Source: an uncultured Alphaproteobacteria bacterium
Lineage (GTDB): Bacteria > Pseudomonadota > Alphaproteobacteria > RF32 > CAG-239
NCBI GenBank assembly: GCA_944390265.1
Contig: CALXPK010000027.1
Span: forward strand, 1 to 47,255
Direction of reading: 5' to 3'
Length of the DNA: 47,255 nucleotides
Shown here: positions 1 to 7,792 of the stretch, in pieces
How positions within the stretch are numbered: the first letter of the stretch is position 1
How the letters are laid out: each line of letters begins with the position of its first letter
Program-made: the position numbers and the translations under genes
The notes under the pieces: model-generated
Told to the model about the DNA's origin: nothing
What the model saw: the letters and a program-made list of their open reading frames with translations, nothing else
Database searches by the model: none

Positions 1-10
1 GAGGTGCAAA

Positions 11-1912
11 ATGAGTGACATTTCATTGACCGCCTCAATGCGGAGCAATCTCTTGAGTTTGCAACAAATTTCCAAACTGCAAGACCAAACCCAACTGAGG
101 CTTTCCACCGGCTTAAAAGTCAACTCGGCGATTGATAATCCGAGCGCGTATTATACCGCAAGCTCGCTGACCAATCGTGCCGATGATTTAAGCGCTTTGA
201 TTGACGCGATGAGCCAAGGAATCCAGACCATCAAAGCCGCGACTGAGGGCATAGAGACCGCCGAAGAGCTGATTAAACAAATGAAAGCGATTGCCGAACA
301 GGTGAGTAGTGGCAGTGTGGTGCCGGAAAAAAGTTATTTTGAAAAGCTGGTCGGGGAGAACGGTGCGGTTGTTTCTACCGCGGATGAACTGCGCGCGGCG
401 GTCACTTCCGGCAAAGAAACAATTTGCGTTTACGGTAACATCGACCTCGGTGACATTTCCGCCACCGGCGGCTTATCCTTGGCCGAAAACCAAAAACTTG
501 TCGGTGTCAACTACTTTGGCAACTTTGCCGACGGCGAAGGATTTTCAAGCATCTCGGCAACAGATAGCGTTTATGGCCATGCCATGATTTCTATCGCCAA
601 AAACGGCTGTCTGGTCAGTGATTTGAATTTGAATTATAAGAATACACGCCAAGCAGATGTAATTTGTGCTAGGGACAAAATTTCTGCCACCGTACAAAAC
701 TTAGATATTAAAGCCAATTTTTTTGATGAAGATGGTACATTGGGAAATCGTGCAGCCATAGCCTCACGCTATGGAGCTTCTATTGAAATTGGAAAAAATA
801 TAGACATTAATATTTCCGGACAATACGCTTATGGTATTTACGCCTTATCAGCATCAGAGATAACAATACAAACAATGTCTTCTGTTAATATCTCTAGTGA
901 AAGTTATGGATTAGTTTCCGATTATAAATCTACAATAAATATATCTCGAAATTCACAATTAAATATTTGTACTGATGAGTATGGGCTTTTAAACTATCAT
1001 AACTCAACCACAAATATTTATGGAAACTTAAATATTAAAGCTTCAGGAATCTATGGGTATGGCATTCATAATTCCGGCACAAGTAGTGGAAATGGAGTAT
1101 ATATTGCCTCTTCGGCTCAAATTTATTTAAATACTGTTGCTCAAGCATTTAATAACGGCGCTAATAATGGCCAAGGTAACAACATCCTCTCTATTGCCTC
1201 CGGAGCTAAAATTGCTTTTGAGAAAGACGGGGCGACCAAGTGGTATGAGGTCAAAGAAGATTATCGAGATGAAAATACTTCACCTACAACAACCAATTAT
1301 ATTACAGCGGATAATATTGAAACTGTAATGAAAGTTGCGGAGACTTCGGCGTGGAAGACAGCGGCGGATGTGATTGCCGAAGAGGCGGCCGAAAAAGAGG
1401 CGCAACAGGCGCAAGAGCAAGAAGAAAGAGACGCCTACCAAAAGCAATTTAACGCGGCGCTCTCGCAATATGATATGCTGATTAAAGATAGTGCCTACAA
1501 GGGCATCAACCTCTTGCAAGAAGATAATCTTAAAGTGAATTTTAACGAAGACAAATCCGCCAATTTGTTGGTCAAAGGTGTGGACGTCACCTCGGAAAGT
1601 ATCGGCCTGCTCGCGGCGGACTGGACTTCATCCAAAGCGGTGCAAACCAGCCTTGACCAAGTGCTGAATGCGCAAGACAAACTCCGCTCGGCTTCAACCC
1701 AGCTCGGCAACTATTATTCCATTATCACGACCCGTGACGAGTTCACCGAAAATCTGATTAATGTCCTCGAAGAAGGTGCGGACAAGCTGACCTTGGCCGA
1801 CATGAATGAAGAAAGTGCCAACATGCTCTCGCTCCAAACCCGCCAGCAACTGGCGATTAATTCGCTCTCGCTCGCTTCGCAATCAGCTCAAGCCGTCCTA
1901 CGCCTCTTTTAA
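11..1912 (+). CDS. Flagellin with large beta-helix-like inserted domain
   Basis: This encodes flagellin, the secreted subunit of the flagellar filament. Residues 1-100 match the conserved flagellin N-terminal coiled domain (SLTASMRSNLLSLQQ, then RLSTGLKVNSAIDNPS). Residues about 540-633 match the C-terminal domain, ending in LASQSAQAVLRLF. Between them, residues about 110-440 replace the usual variable D2/D3 region with repetitive short strands rich in N, I, S, Y and G. This looks like a right-handed parallel beta-helix of the pectate-lyase kind, which is an inference from pattern. A Glu/Ala/Gln-rich helix (about 450-480) leads back to the core. At 633 residues it is about twice the size of a minimal flagellin. 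GAGG at bases 1-4 supports the ATG at 11. The stretch from about 630 to 1190 is visibly more AT-rich than both ends of the gene. The gene identity is firm; the fold of the insert is not. Confidence 0.93.
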   Translation: MSDISLTASMRSNLLSLQQISKLQDQTQLRLSTGLKVNSAIDNPSAYYTASSLTNRADDLSALIDAMSQGIQTIKAATEGIETAEELIKQMKAIAEQVSSGSVVPEKSYFEKLVGENGAVVSTADELRAAVTSGKETICVYGNIDLGDISATGGLSLAENQKLVGVNYFGNFADGEGFSSISATDSVYGHAMISIAKNGCLVSDLNLNYKNTRQADVICARDKISATVQNLDIKANFFDEDGTLGNRAAIASRYGASIEIGKNIDINISGQYAYGIYALSASEITIQTMSSVNISSESYGLVSDYKSTINISRNSQLNICTDEYGLLNYHNSTTNIYGNLNIKASGIYGYGIHNSGTSSGNGVYIASSAQIYLNTVAQAFNNGANNGQGNNILSIASGAKIAFEKDGATKWYEVKEDYRDENTSPTTTNYITADNIETVMKVAETSAWKTAADVIAEEAAEKEAQQAQEQEERDAYQKQFNAALSQYDMLIKDSAYKGINLLQEDNLKVNFNEDKSANLLVKGVDVTSESIGLLAADWTSSKAVQTSLDQVLNAQDKLRSASTQLGNYYSIITTRDEFTENLINVLEEGADKLTLADMNEESANMLSLQTRQQLAINSLSLASQSAQAVLRLF

Positions 1913-2038
1913 AAAAGGCGTATAGCGGGAACCTAGAGCGATTTGTCGTCGGCTCGAAAAATTCATGTACGCTTTTTGTACATTAGGATTTTTCTCGCTC
2001 CTCAAATCACTCTATCTTCCTCGCTCTCCGCCTTTTTT
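1911..2038. repeat. Palindromic repeat, copy 1, after flagellin
   Basis: A near-perfect palindrome of about 128 bases begins at the flagellin stop codon. The centre is ATGTAC-N7-GTACAT (1965-1983), flanked by TCGAAAAAT and AGGATTTTTCTCG. The outer arms AAAAAAGGCG and CGCCTTTTTT (the latter ending at 2038) also pair. On the plus strand it ends in a GC stem followed by six Ts, so it could serve as the flagellin terminator. Related copies lie at 10648, 26865 and 27121. The arms differ from those copies in sequence but match each other. Confidence 0.85.
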
Positions 2039-2080
2039 ATGTGCCTTGTGGAGAGTGCTTTTTTGTGTTTGGAGCCTACC

Positions 2081-2120
2081 AAGCTGACGTCAGCTTGACC
2101 ACGCAAACACGGCGTGTTTG
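2081..2120. promoter_or_regulatory. Two adjacent short perfect palindromes, function unknown
   Basis: AAGCTGACGTCAGCTT (2081-2096) is a perfect 16-base palindrome. CAAACAC-GGC-GTGTTTG (2104-2120) is a second perfect inverted repeat 7 bases on. They lie between two convergent gene ends (flagellin on plus, the secreted protein on minus), so a promoter operator is not the obvious reading. They could be protein-binding sites, small hairpins or worn copies of another repeat. Confidence 0.4.
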
Positions 2121-2186
2121 ACGGCAAAAGGTAGACGGCCTCTCTGTCCGTGCCGCTCTCCTTCGTCCTCGGCGTATCTTCCGGCT

Positions 2187-2738
2187 CTATTTTGCTAAAC
2201 TGTCTCTTTGGTCGCGGTTCATGGCGCGATAAACTTGTGCCGCATTCTTTTTGGCATCTTTTACCCCTAGTTTTTCGGCTTTGCGATAGAGTAAAAAAGA
2301 CTCAACCAAATTGGCTTTGACACCATATCCTTTGGCCAGCATCCAGGCTTTGATTTCAACCGCTTTGGGGTCATCTTTGGCCACATATTCATCCAAAATT
2401 TTCAGCTCTTTGGCCGTGAATTTGTTGGCTCTAATGGCTTGAATGGCGTTTTTCCACCGCTCTTGTTCCGCTTTAATCTCATCTTGCTTGATTTTTCTTT
2501 CATCAAGAAGTTTGACCACCGGTTGGGCTTTTTGTTTTCCTTGGGTTGAACTTTGCGGCAGAGAATCTTCAAATAATAATTCCGGTCGATTGCGGTTCCT
2601 CACAAAAATCGGCAAATAGCCGCTGTTGTCATCTCTGACAATGTCACGATATATCTCATCCAAACTGGCGGCTCGTCCGGTTTGAATCGAGGAACAAAAT
2701 ATCATTAATCCCAAAATTATTTTTAGTTTTTTGTTCAT
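2187..2738 (-). CDS. Secreted protein with Sel1-like C-terminus, function unknown
   Basis: A 183-residue protein begins with a typical signal peptide (K-rich start, hydrophobic ILGLMIFCSS, cleavage probably after GRA at about residue 23), so it is probably periplasmic. The middle (about 70-110) is charged and likely helical. Residues about 130-170 resemble one Sel1/TPR-type repeat (AWMLAKGYGVKANLVESFLL, then YRKAEKLGVKDA). Such repeats usually mediate protein contacts, but a single unit says little about function. It stands alone, convergent with the flagellin and divergent from cysK. The ribosome-binding site is weak. No partner can be named from this sequence. Confidence 0.75.
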   Translation of the reverse strand: MNKKLKIILGLMIFCSSIQTGRAASLDEIYRDIVRDDNSGYLPIFVRNRNRPELLFEDSLPQSSTQGKQKAQPVVKLLDERKIKQDEIKAEQERWKNAIQAIRANKFTAKELKILDEYVAKDDPKAVEIKAWMLAKGYGVKANLVESFLLYRKAEKLGVKDAKKNAAQVYRAMNRDQRDSLAK

Positions 2739-2848
2739 TTCTTTATTTTATGTTTTTAAAACTTGTGTTAATTGTAGTTCAATGTTACTCCTAATAAAAG
2801 TATAAATTGCCTTTTATGAACATTTTAGAATGATGTTGAGGTCATATT

Positions 2849-3772
2849 ATGAAAAAAATTTATAATTCGATTACCGAACTGGTCGGAAAAACGCCGATGT
2901 TGCAACTTTCGCGCTTGGCAAAACATTTTCACGTCAAGGCTCATCTTTTGGCTAAATGCGAGTTTTTGAACCCGCTTTTTTCCATTAAAGACCGTGTGGC
3001 CCTGAATATGATTGAACAGGCCGAAAAAACACACAAAATTACCGAAGATACCGTTTTTGTTGAGGCAACCAGCGGAAATACCGGTATCGGTTTGGCCGGA
3101 ATTTGCGCCGCCAAGGGTTATAAACTGGTGATTACCATGCCGGAAAATATGACCAAAGAACGCATCCTGCTGATGCGCCATTTTGGGGCTGAGGTGATTT
3201 TAACACCGGCCGAAGACGGTATGCAGGGCGCTATTGCCAAGGCAGATATGCTGGCCGAAAAAAATGAAAATGTTATTCTCCTGCGCCAGTTTTCCAACCA
3301 AGCTAACCCGGATGCACACCGCTTTACCACCAGTATGGAGATTATTGAAGATACTTCAGGCGAGGTGGATGCTTTTGTTTGTTCGGTCGGAACTTCCGGC
3401 ACTTTGACCGGTATTGCCTCAACTTTGCGCACTTGTAATCCCGATTTGTATGTGGTGGCGGTGGAGCCTGCTTCCAGTGCGGTTTTGAGCGGCGGAAAAG
3501 CCGGCCCGCATAAAATTCCGGGAATCGGTGCCGGTTTTGTGCCGGAGTTTTATGATAAGTCTTTGGTCAATGAAGTGATGGATGTTACCGATGAAGATGC
3601 CGAATTTTTCTCCAAACAGCTGGGTATGCTTGAAGGGGTTTCGGCCGGTCTTTCTGCCGGTGCCGCCGTGGCCGCCGCAGTCAAACTCGGTCAGCGTCAC
3701 GAGATGAAAGGCAAAAATATCGTCATCATCTTGCCCGATAGCGTGGAACGCTATCTCTCCATGCTTTCGTGA
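2849..3772 (+). CDS. cysK: Cysteine synthase (O-acetylserine sulfhydrylase)
   Basis: This is a PLP enzyme that makes cysteine from O-acetylserine and sulfide in the cytoplasm, the last step of sulfur assimilation. The PLP-binding lysine is K47 in PLFSIKDRV. The substrate loop TSGNTGIG spans about 74-81 and the phosphate-binding GTSGTLTG about 181-188. The 307-residue length is normal for CysK/CysM. GAGGT about eight bases upstream supports the ATG start. QFSNQANPDAH at about 147-157 replaces the usual QF(D/E)NPANP of CysK, a small deviation. CysM-type specificity cannot be excluded. It is followed by lptG after 74 bases; the two need not be co-transcribed. Confidence 0.93.
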   Translation: MKKIYNSITELVGKTPMLQLSRLAKHFHVKAHLLAKCEFLNPLFSIKDRVALNMIEQAEKTHKITEDTVFVEATSGNTGIGLAGICAAKGYKLVITMPENMTKERILLMRHFGAEVILTPAEDGMQGAIAKADMLAEKNENVILLRQFSNQANPDAHRFTTSMEIIEDTSGEVDAFVCSVGTSGTLTGIASTLRTCNPDLYVVAVEPASSAVLSGGKAGPHKIPGIGAGFVPEFYDKSLVNEVMDVTDEDAEFFSKQLGMLEGVSAGLSAGAAVAAAVKLGQRHEMKGKNIVIILPDSVERYLSMLS

Positions 3773-3794
3773 TTGATTTTTAGTTTGATATTTT

Positions 3795-3810
3795 ATATAT
3801 CATGATATAT
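3795..3810. promoter_or_regulatory. Perfect AT palindrome upstream of lptG
   Basis: ATATATCATGATATAT is a perfect 16-base palindrome 37 bases before the lptG start. A TTGATA (3785-3790) and TATATT (3806-3811) pair overlaps it with a short 15-base spacer. It may be an operator on a weak promoter, or chance in AT-rich DNA. Confidence 0.3.
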
Positions 3811-3846
3811 TTTGTCGTTAAGGTTAACTGTTAAAAGATTGTTCCG

Positions 3847-4956
3847 ATGAACCCAAAGTCCATTTTAGGCCGCTATTTAGCCAAACAGATTGTTGTCAAC
3901 TTCCTCTCCGTCTTGATGATGGTGGTTGGAGTGGTTTTGATGTTTGAAATGGTGGAACTCTTGCGCAAAGCCTCCGGCCGTGAAGATGTGACTTTTTGGT
4001 TTTTGCTTGAAATTGCCCTGACCAAAATGCCCAAAACCATTGATATGGTCTTTCCCTTTGTGATGATGATTGCCGCCATGGTCACTTTTTGGCGCGTGAG
4101 CAAAAGCAACGAATTTGTCATTATTCGTGCCGCCGGTGTTTCCATTTGGGGTTTTTTGACACCGGTTTTGTTTGCGGTTTTTGTTTTGGGTGTTTTGAAC
4201 ATCACGCTGGTTAACCCGATTGCCGCCCGCCTGTATGAAATTTATGAAACGCTGGATTATCGGTTTGATACCAGAAATCCTAACGCCGTTCTCTTTTCCG
4301 ACAAGGGTTTGTGGACGCGTGAGGCCGTGGATGAAGATACCTTTCAAGTGATGCAGGCAAAATCTGCCCGTCAGGAAGGAAAAGATTCTTTACTTTTGCG
4401 CAATGTCAGCATTTTGGAAATGGACAGACAATCTCAACCGCAAAGAACAATTGAGGCCTTTGCCGCCGTGCTTCATGATGGCTTTTTTGATTTGAAAGAC
4501 GTGCGTGTTTATGAGGCCGGAAAACCCACCCAAACCCTGAACAGCATGAAATATAAATCCGCCTTGACCGTGGATAGAATCAAAGAAAATTTTGTGGAAC
4601 CCGATGCCATTTCTTTTTGGAATTTGCCGGATACCATTCGCTTTTATGAAAATGCCGGTTTCTCGGCGCAAAAACATTTGATGCGCTATTATTCTTTGCT
4701 GATTTCACCTTTCTTGCTTTGTGCCATGGTTTTGGTGGCCTCGCTATTTGCTTTGCGTGCCAACAACCGTCGCGGCGGGGTGATGTTTTTGATTGTCGGC
4801 GGTATTACCACCGGTTTTGTGGTTTATTTTATGTCCCAACTGATTTATGCTTTTGGTTTGAACGGCACCATTCCGGCATTTTTGGCCGTATGTACGCCAA
4901 CTTTGGTGGCGACATTGATTAGCGTTTCAATTTTGCTGCATTTGGAAGATGGTTAA
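3847..4956 (+). CDS. lptG: LPS export permease LptG
   Basis: LptG is one of the two inner-membrane permeases of the LptB2FG transporter, which pulls lipopolysaccharide out of the inner membrane and passes it to LptC and the periplasmic bridge. The protein has 369 residues. Membrane segments lie at about 12-38, 55-80 and 95-120, followed by a periplasmic beta-rich domain (about 130-270) and three more membrane segments in the last 100 residues. The RYLAKQIVVNF start and the VMMIAAMVTFWRVSKSNEFV segment are typical of the LptF/LptG family. Its partner lptF lies about 12 kb away (16621-17754, minus), so the usual lptF-lptG pair is split here. Choice of LptG over LptF rests on the other copy sitting with lptD. 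Confidence 0.87.
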   Translation: MNPKSILGRYLAKQIVVNFLSVLMMVVGVVLMFEMVELLRKASGREDVTFWFLLEIALTKMPKTIDMVFPFVMMIAAMVTFWRVSKSNEFVIIRAAGVSIWGFLTPVLFAVFVLGVLNITLVNPIAARLYEIYETLDYRFDTRNPNAVLFSDKGLWTREAVDEDTFQVMQAKSARQEGKDSLLLRNVSILEMDRQSQPQRTIEAFAAVLHDGFFDLKDVRVYEAGKPTQTLNSMKYKSALTVDRIKENFVEPDAISFWNLPDTIRFYENAGFSAQKHLMRYYSLLISPFLLCAMVLVASLFALRANNRRGGVMFLIVGGITTGFVVYFMSQLIYAFGLNGTIPAFLAVCTPTLVATLISVSILLHLEDG

Positions 4957-4987
4957 TAAAAAAGGCTGATTTCTCAGCCTTTTTTTA
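4957..4987. terminator. Bidirectional terminator between lptG and nth
   Basis: A-run, then GGCTGA-TTTC-TCAGCC, then a run of seven Ts. It follows the lptG stop directly and overlaps the nth stop codon on the other strand, so it can end both convergent transcripts. Confidence 0.85.
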
Positions 4988-5620
4988 TATTCTTTTGTCT
5001 TTGCTGTGGCAATAAGATGCAATCGGGCATTTTTCACATTCGGGTTTTTGCGCTTTGCAAATATAGCGGCCGAACAAAACCAGCCAGTGGTTGGCATTTT
5101 TTACATATTCGGTCGGCAAAACTTTCATCAAATCTTGCTCTATGGCCAAAGGGGTTTTGCCCTCGCTAAAGCCCAAGCGGTGAGAAATGCGCATCACGTG
5201 GGTATCGACGGCCAAAGTAGGTTGGTTGAACCAAACATTTAAGACCACATTGGCGGTTTTGCGGCCGACGCCGGGGAGTTTTTCCAAGGCTTCGCGGTCT
5301 TTAGGAACAATGCCTTGATATTTTTCAACCAGCTCCTGACTTAAAGCTAAAATGTTTTTGGCCTTGTTGTTATATAGCCCGATGGTTTTGATATATTCTT
5401 TGATTTTTTCCAAACCCAAAGCGGCCATTTTTTGCGGCGTGTCGGCCACTTCAAACAGAGCTTTGGTGGCTTTGTTGACGCCTTTGTCGGTGCTTTGTGC
5501 CGAAAGAACCACGGCCACCAGCAAGGTGAAGGCGTTTTTATAATCCAACTCACAACGGGGATTGGGGTCGTTTTGTTGGAAAACGTGCATAATCTCCAAA
5601 ATTTCTTTTTTATTTCTCAT
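4985..5620 (-). CDS. nth: Endonuclease III (DNA glycosylase/AP lyase)
   Basis: Nth removes oxidised pyrimidines from DNA and cuts the abasic site, the first steps of base-excision repair. The 211-residue length matches the family. The helix-hairpin-helix LPGVGRKTANV ends in the catalytic lysine K121, followed by the catalytic aspartate D139 in AVDTHVMR. Four cysteines C188, C195, C198 and C204 keep the C-x6-C-x2-C-x5-C spacing of the 4Fe-4S cluster. It overlaps the end of tsaD by four bases (ATGA type), so the two are very likely translated from one message. Confidence 0.96.
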   Translation of the reverse strand: MRNKKEILEIMHVFQQNDPNPRCELDYKNAFTLLVAVVLSAQSTDKGVNKATKALFEVADTPQKMAALGLEKIKEYIKTIGLYNNKAKNILALSQELVEKYQGIVPKDREALEKLPGVGRKTANVVLNVWFNQPTLAVDTHVMRISHRLGFSEGKTPLAIEQDLMKVLPTEYVKNANHWLVLFGRYICKAQKPECEKCPIASYCHSKDKRI

Positions 5621-6696
5621 GCTTTGACACCTCCGGCGCCGGCGGCTTTGGGGGCATGTTCATCTAAGGGCCAACGCGGACGCGGTTTGAAATCGAGCTC
5701 GTTGGTGTAGCCGTTTTGGAAGCGCTCCAAGCCGGCCCAAGCAATCATCACGCCGTTGTCGGTGCAAAAACGGATGGGCGGGGCAGAGAAAATCAGATTT
5801 TCTTTTTCAGCTAAAGCGGCCATTTTTTTGCGTAAGTAGGTGTTGGCAGCTACCCCGCCGGAAACAACAATATCTTTGCCTTCGGGGCATTCTTTTTTGA
5901 AAATTTTGATGGCTTTTTCCAGTTTATGAATCAGGCAATCGGCCACGGCTAACTGAAAGCTGGCGCAAATATCGGCGGTGTCTTTTTTGTTCAAATTAAC
6001 ATGCTCGATATTGCCATCAGCGGCATAAGATTCAATGATTTTTCTGACCGCGGTTTTCAAGCCGGAAAAAGACAAGTTGCAATCGCCGGAGTTGGCCAGA
6101 GGACGCGGCAGAACAAAGCGCGTTTCATCGCCCAGCTCAGCCATTTTTTCAATAATCGGGCCGCCGGGGTAACCCAAATTGAGCATTTTGGAAACTTTAT
6201 CAAAAGCCTCGCCGGCCGCATCGTCAATCGTGGTGCCCAATCTTTCAAAATTGCCGACCCCGCGGACAATCAAAATTTGGCAATGTCCGCCCGAAACCAG
6301 CAACAATAAATAAGGATATTTCACATCGCCGGTCAGACGCGGAGCCAAAGCATGACCTTCCAGATGATTGACGGCAATGAAAGGTTTGTTCAAAGCCAAA
6401 GCCATGGCCTTGGTGGCCATAACACCGACAACAACACCGCCGATTAAACCGGGGCCCGATGATGCGGCAAAAGCATCAATATCTTCGGGTTTCAAATTGG
6501 CTTGTTTGAAGGTGTGTTCGATAATCTCGTCAATATGTTCCAGATGCTCGCGCGCGGCAATTTCCGGCACAACCCCGCCGAAAACCTTGTGGTCTTCAAT
6601 TTGCGTCCAGAGGCACTGGCCCAAAATTTCTTTCTTTTCGTTAACAATGGCCGCCGCGGTTTCATCACAGCTGCTTTCTATTCCAAATACCAACAT
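5617..6696 (-). CDS. tsaD: tRNA threonylcarbamoyladenosine transferase TsaD
   Basis: TsaD, with TsaB and TsaE, attaches the threonylcarbamoyl group to A37 of ANN-reading tRNAs. It opens with GIESSCDETAAAIV. The metal-binding histidines H111 and H115 fall in VNHLEGHAL. The VSGGH motif is near residue 135 and the CTDNGVMIAWAG motif is near the C-terminus. The length, 359, is normal. It is divergent from the Mic60-like gene and overlaps nth downstream. In many alphaproteobacteria tsaD lies opposite a hemC-hemD-Mic60-hemY cluster; here the Mic60 and hemY parts of that order remain. Confidence 0.96.
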   Translation of the reverse strand: MLVFGIESSCDETAAAIVNEKKEILGQCLWTQIEDHKVFGGVVPEIAAREHLEHIDEIIEHTFKQANLKPEDIDAFAASSGPGLIGGVVVGVMATKAMALALNKPFIAVNHLEGHALAPRLTGDVKYPYLLLLVSGGHCQILIVRGVGNFERLGTTIDDAAGEAFDKVSKMLNLGYPGGPIIEKMAELGDETRFVLPRPLANSGDCNLSFSGLKTAVRKIIESYAADGNIEHVNLNKKDTADICASFQLAVADCLIHKLEKAIKIFKKECPEGKDIVVSGGVAANTYLRKKMAALAEKENLIFSAPPIRFCTDNGVMIAWAGLERFQNGYTNELDFKPRPRWPLDEHAPKAAGAGGVKA

Positions 6697-6717
6697 TGCT
6701 TTTTTTCCGTTATTTTA

Positions 6718-6745
6718 TTGAAAGTTTTTTTTATTTATATACACT
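6718..6745 (+). promoter_or_regulatory. Candidate promoter for the Mic60-hemY pair
   Basis: TTGAAA (6718-6723), a 16-base spacer and TACACT (6740-6745) lie 37 bases before the ATG at 6782. The spacing and bases fit a housekeeping promoter, but the site is unproven. Confidence 0.45.
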
Positions 6746-6781
6746 AAGAAAATAAAAATAGCAAATAAGGAATTTGGAAAA

Positions 6782-7792
6782 ATGGCTGATACAAAAGATA
6801 AAAAAGAATCGACCGAAAATTTGCCGGTTAAAACGCAGGCGTTCGGAAAATTTGCTTTCAGAGTTTTGTTGATTGCGCTGGTTTTGGGCGGTGGTTACGC
6901 TTTTTGGAAAAATCCGAATCTGAGTGATGATATTTCTGCCAAAATGAAAGGTCTTTTTGAAAGCACGGAAAGCGAATCTGCCGCTCCGCAAATTGACCAA
7001 GTGGCGCAACTTCGGCAAGAAGTGAGCGATTTAAGAACCCAAATTGCTTTGATGCAAAGCCTGCAAGCGCAAAAACAAGATACCGCCGCTTTGGAAAAAC
7101 GCTTTGAAACACTTGAAAAATTTAACCAAAATGTGATTTCTTCCAAAGCCGATGTGGCGGTGGTTTTGGGCTTGCTCACCCGCTTGGATAAGGCTGAACA
7201 ACAGATTGATGTTTTGAGCAAAATCACCGACCAAAGCGCTGTTGTTTTGACCGCCGCCATGATGGTGAAAGATGCCGCCGAAAGAGGCGGAAGTTTTATC
7301 TATGAGGCCGAGGTTTTGAACCAATTGGCGGCTGACAACACAAAGGTCAAACCCGCACTTGAGGTCATTCAAAAAGCCGCCGCGGAGGGAATCTCCAACA
7401 ATGCTTATCTTATCAAATCTTTTGATGAGATTTATTCTTCTTTGGTGGAAAAAGTGAAGCAAGAATCGGCAAAAACATGGAAAGAACGCTTGAACAATAA
7501 AATCAGCGAATATATCAAGGTTGAGAAAAACGGCGAAAAAACACCCCTGAATCAAAATTTGCAAGAGCTTGAAAATGTGAAGCTCTTGGTTGATGCCGGA
7601 AATTTGAAAAAAGCCGTTGCTTTGTTGCAACAACTTTCCAATCCGCATTTGAAAGATGAGCAAGCACTTGCGGCTTGGGTGGAAAAGGCTCAGGCCAAAA
7701 CGGCTTTTGATGCGGCCGTTTCGCAGATTGCAACTTATTATTTGGCGGCTTTGAAGGTCAACTTTATCAAAAAGGAAACACAGCATGACTAG
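6782..7792 (+). CDS. Mitofilin/Mic60-like inner-membrane protein
   Basis: A 336-residue protein with a short cytoplasmic N-terminus, one membrane segment (about 26-43, FRVLLIALVLGGGYAFW), a coiled coil (about 65-135, QLRQEVSDLRTQIALMQ and on) and a helical C-terminal half. This layout and the overlap with a HemY-like gene next to tsaD match the alphaproteobacterial mitofilin homologue, thought to shape inner-membrane folds and contact the outer membrane, and ancestor of mitochondrial Mic60. hemC and hemD, which often precede it, are absent. Its last eight bases (ATGACTAG) overlap the next gene's start. The assignment rests on architecture and gene order more than on a motif. Confidence 0.7.
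   Translation: MADTKDKKESTENLPVKTQAFGKFAFRVLLIALVLGGGYAFWKNPNLSDDISAKMKGLFESTESESAAPQIDQVAQLRQEVSDLRTQIALMQSLQAQKQDTAALEKRFETLEKFNQNVISSKADVAVVLGLLTRLDKAEQQIDVLSKITDQSAVVLTAAMMVKDAAERGGSFIYEAEVLNQLAADNTKVKPALEVIQKAAAEGISNNAYLIKSFDEIYSSLVEKVKQESAKTWKERLNNKISEYIKVEKNGEKTPLNQNLQELENVKLLVDAGNLKKAVALLQQLSNPHLKDEQALAAWVEKAQAKTAFDAAVSQIATYYLAALKVNFIKKETQHD

Noticed and set aside
3877..4347. Minus-strand frame opposite lptG
   Set aside because: It is His- and Asn-rich in the way antisense frames of membrane proteins are, with no start signal; lptG explains this stretch.
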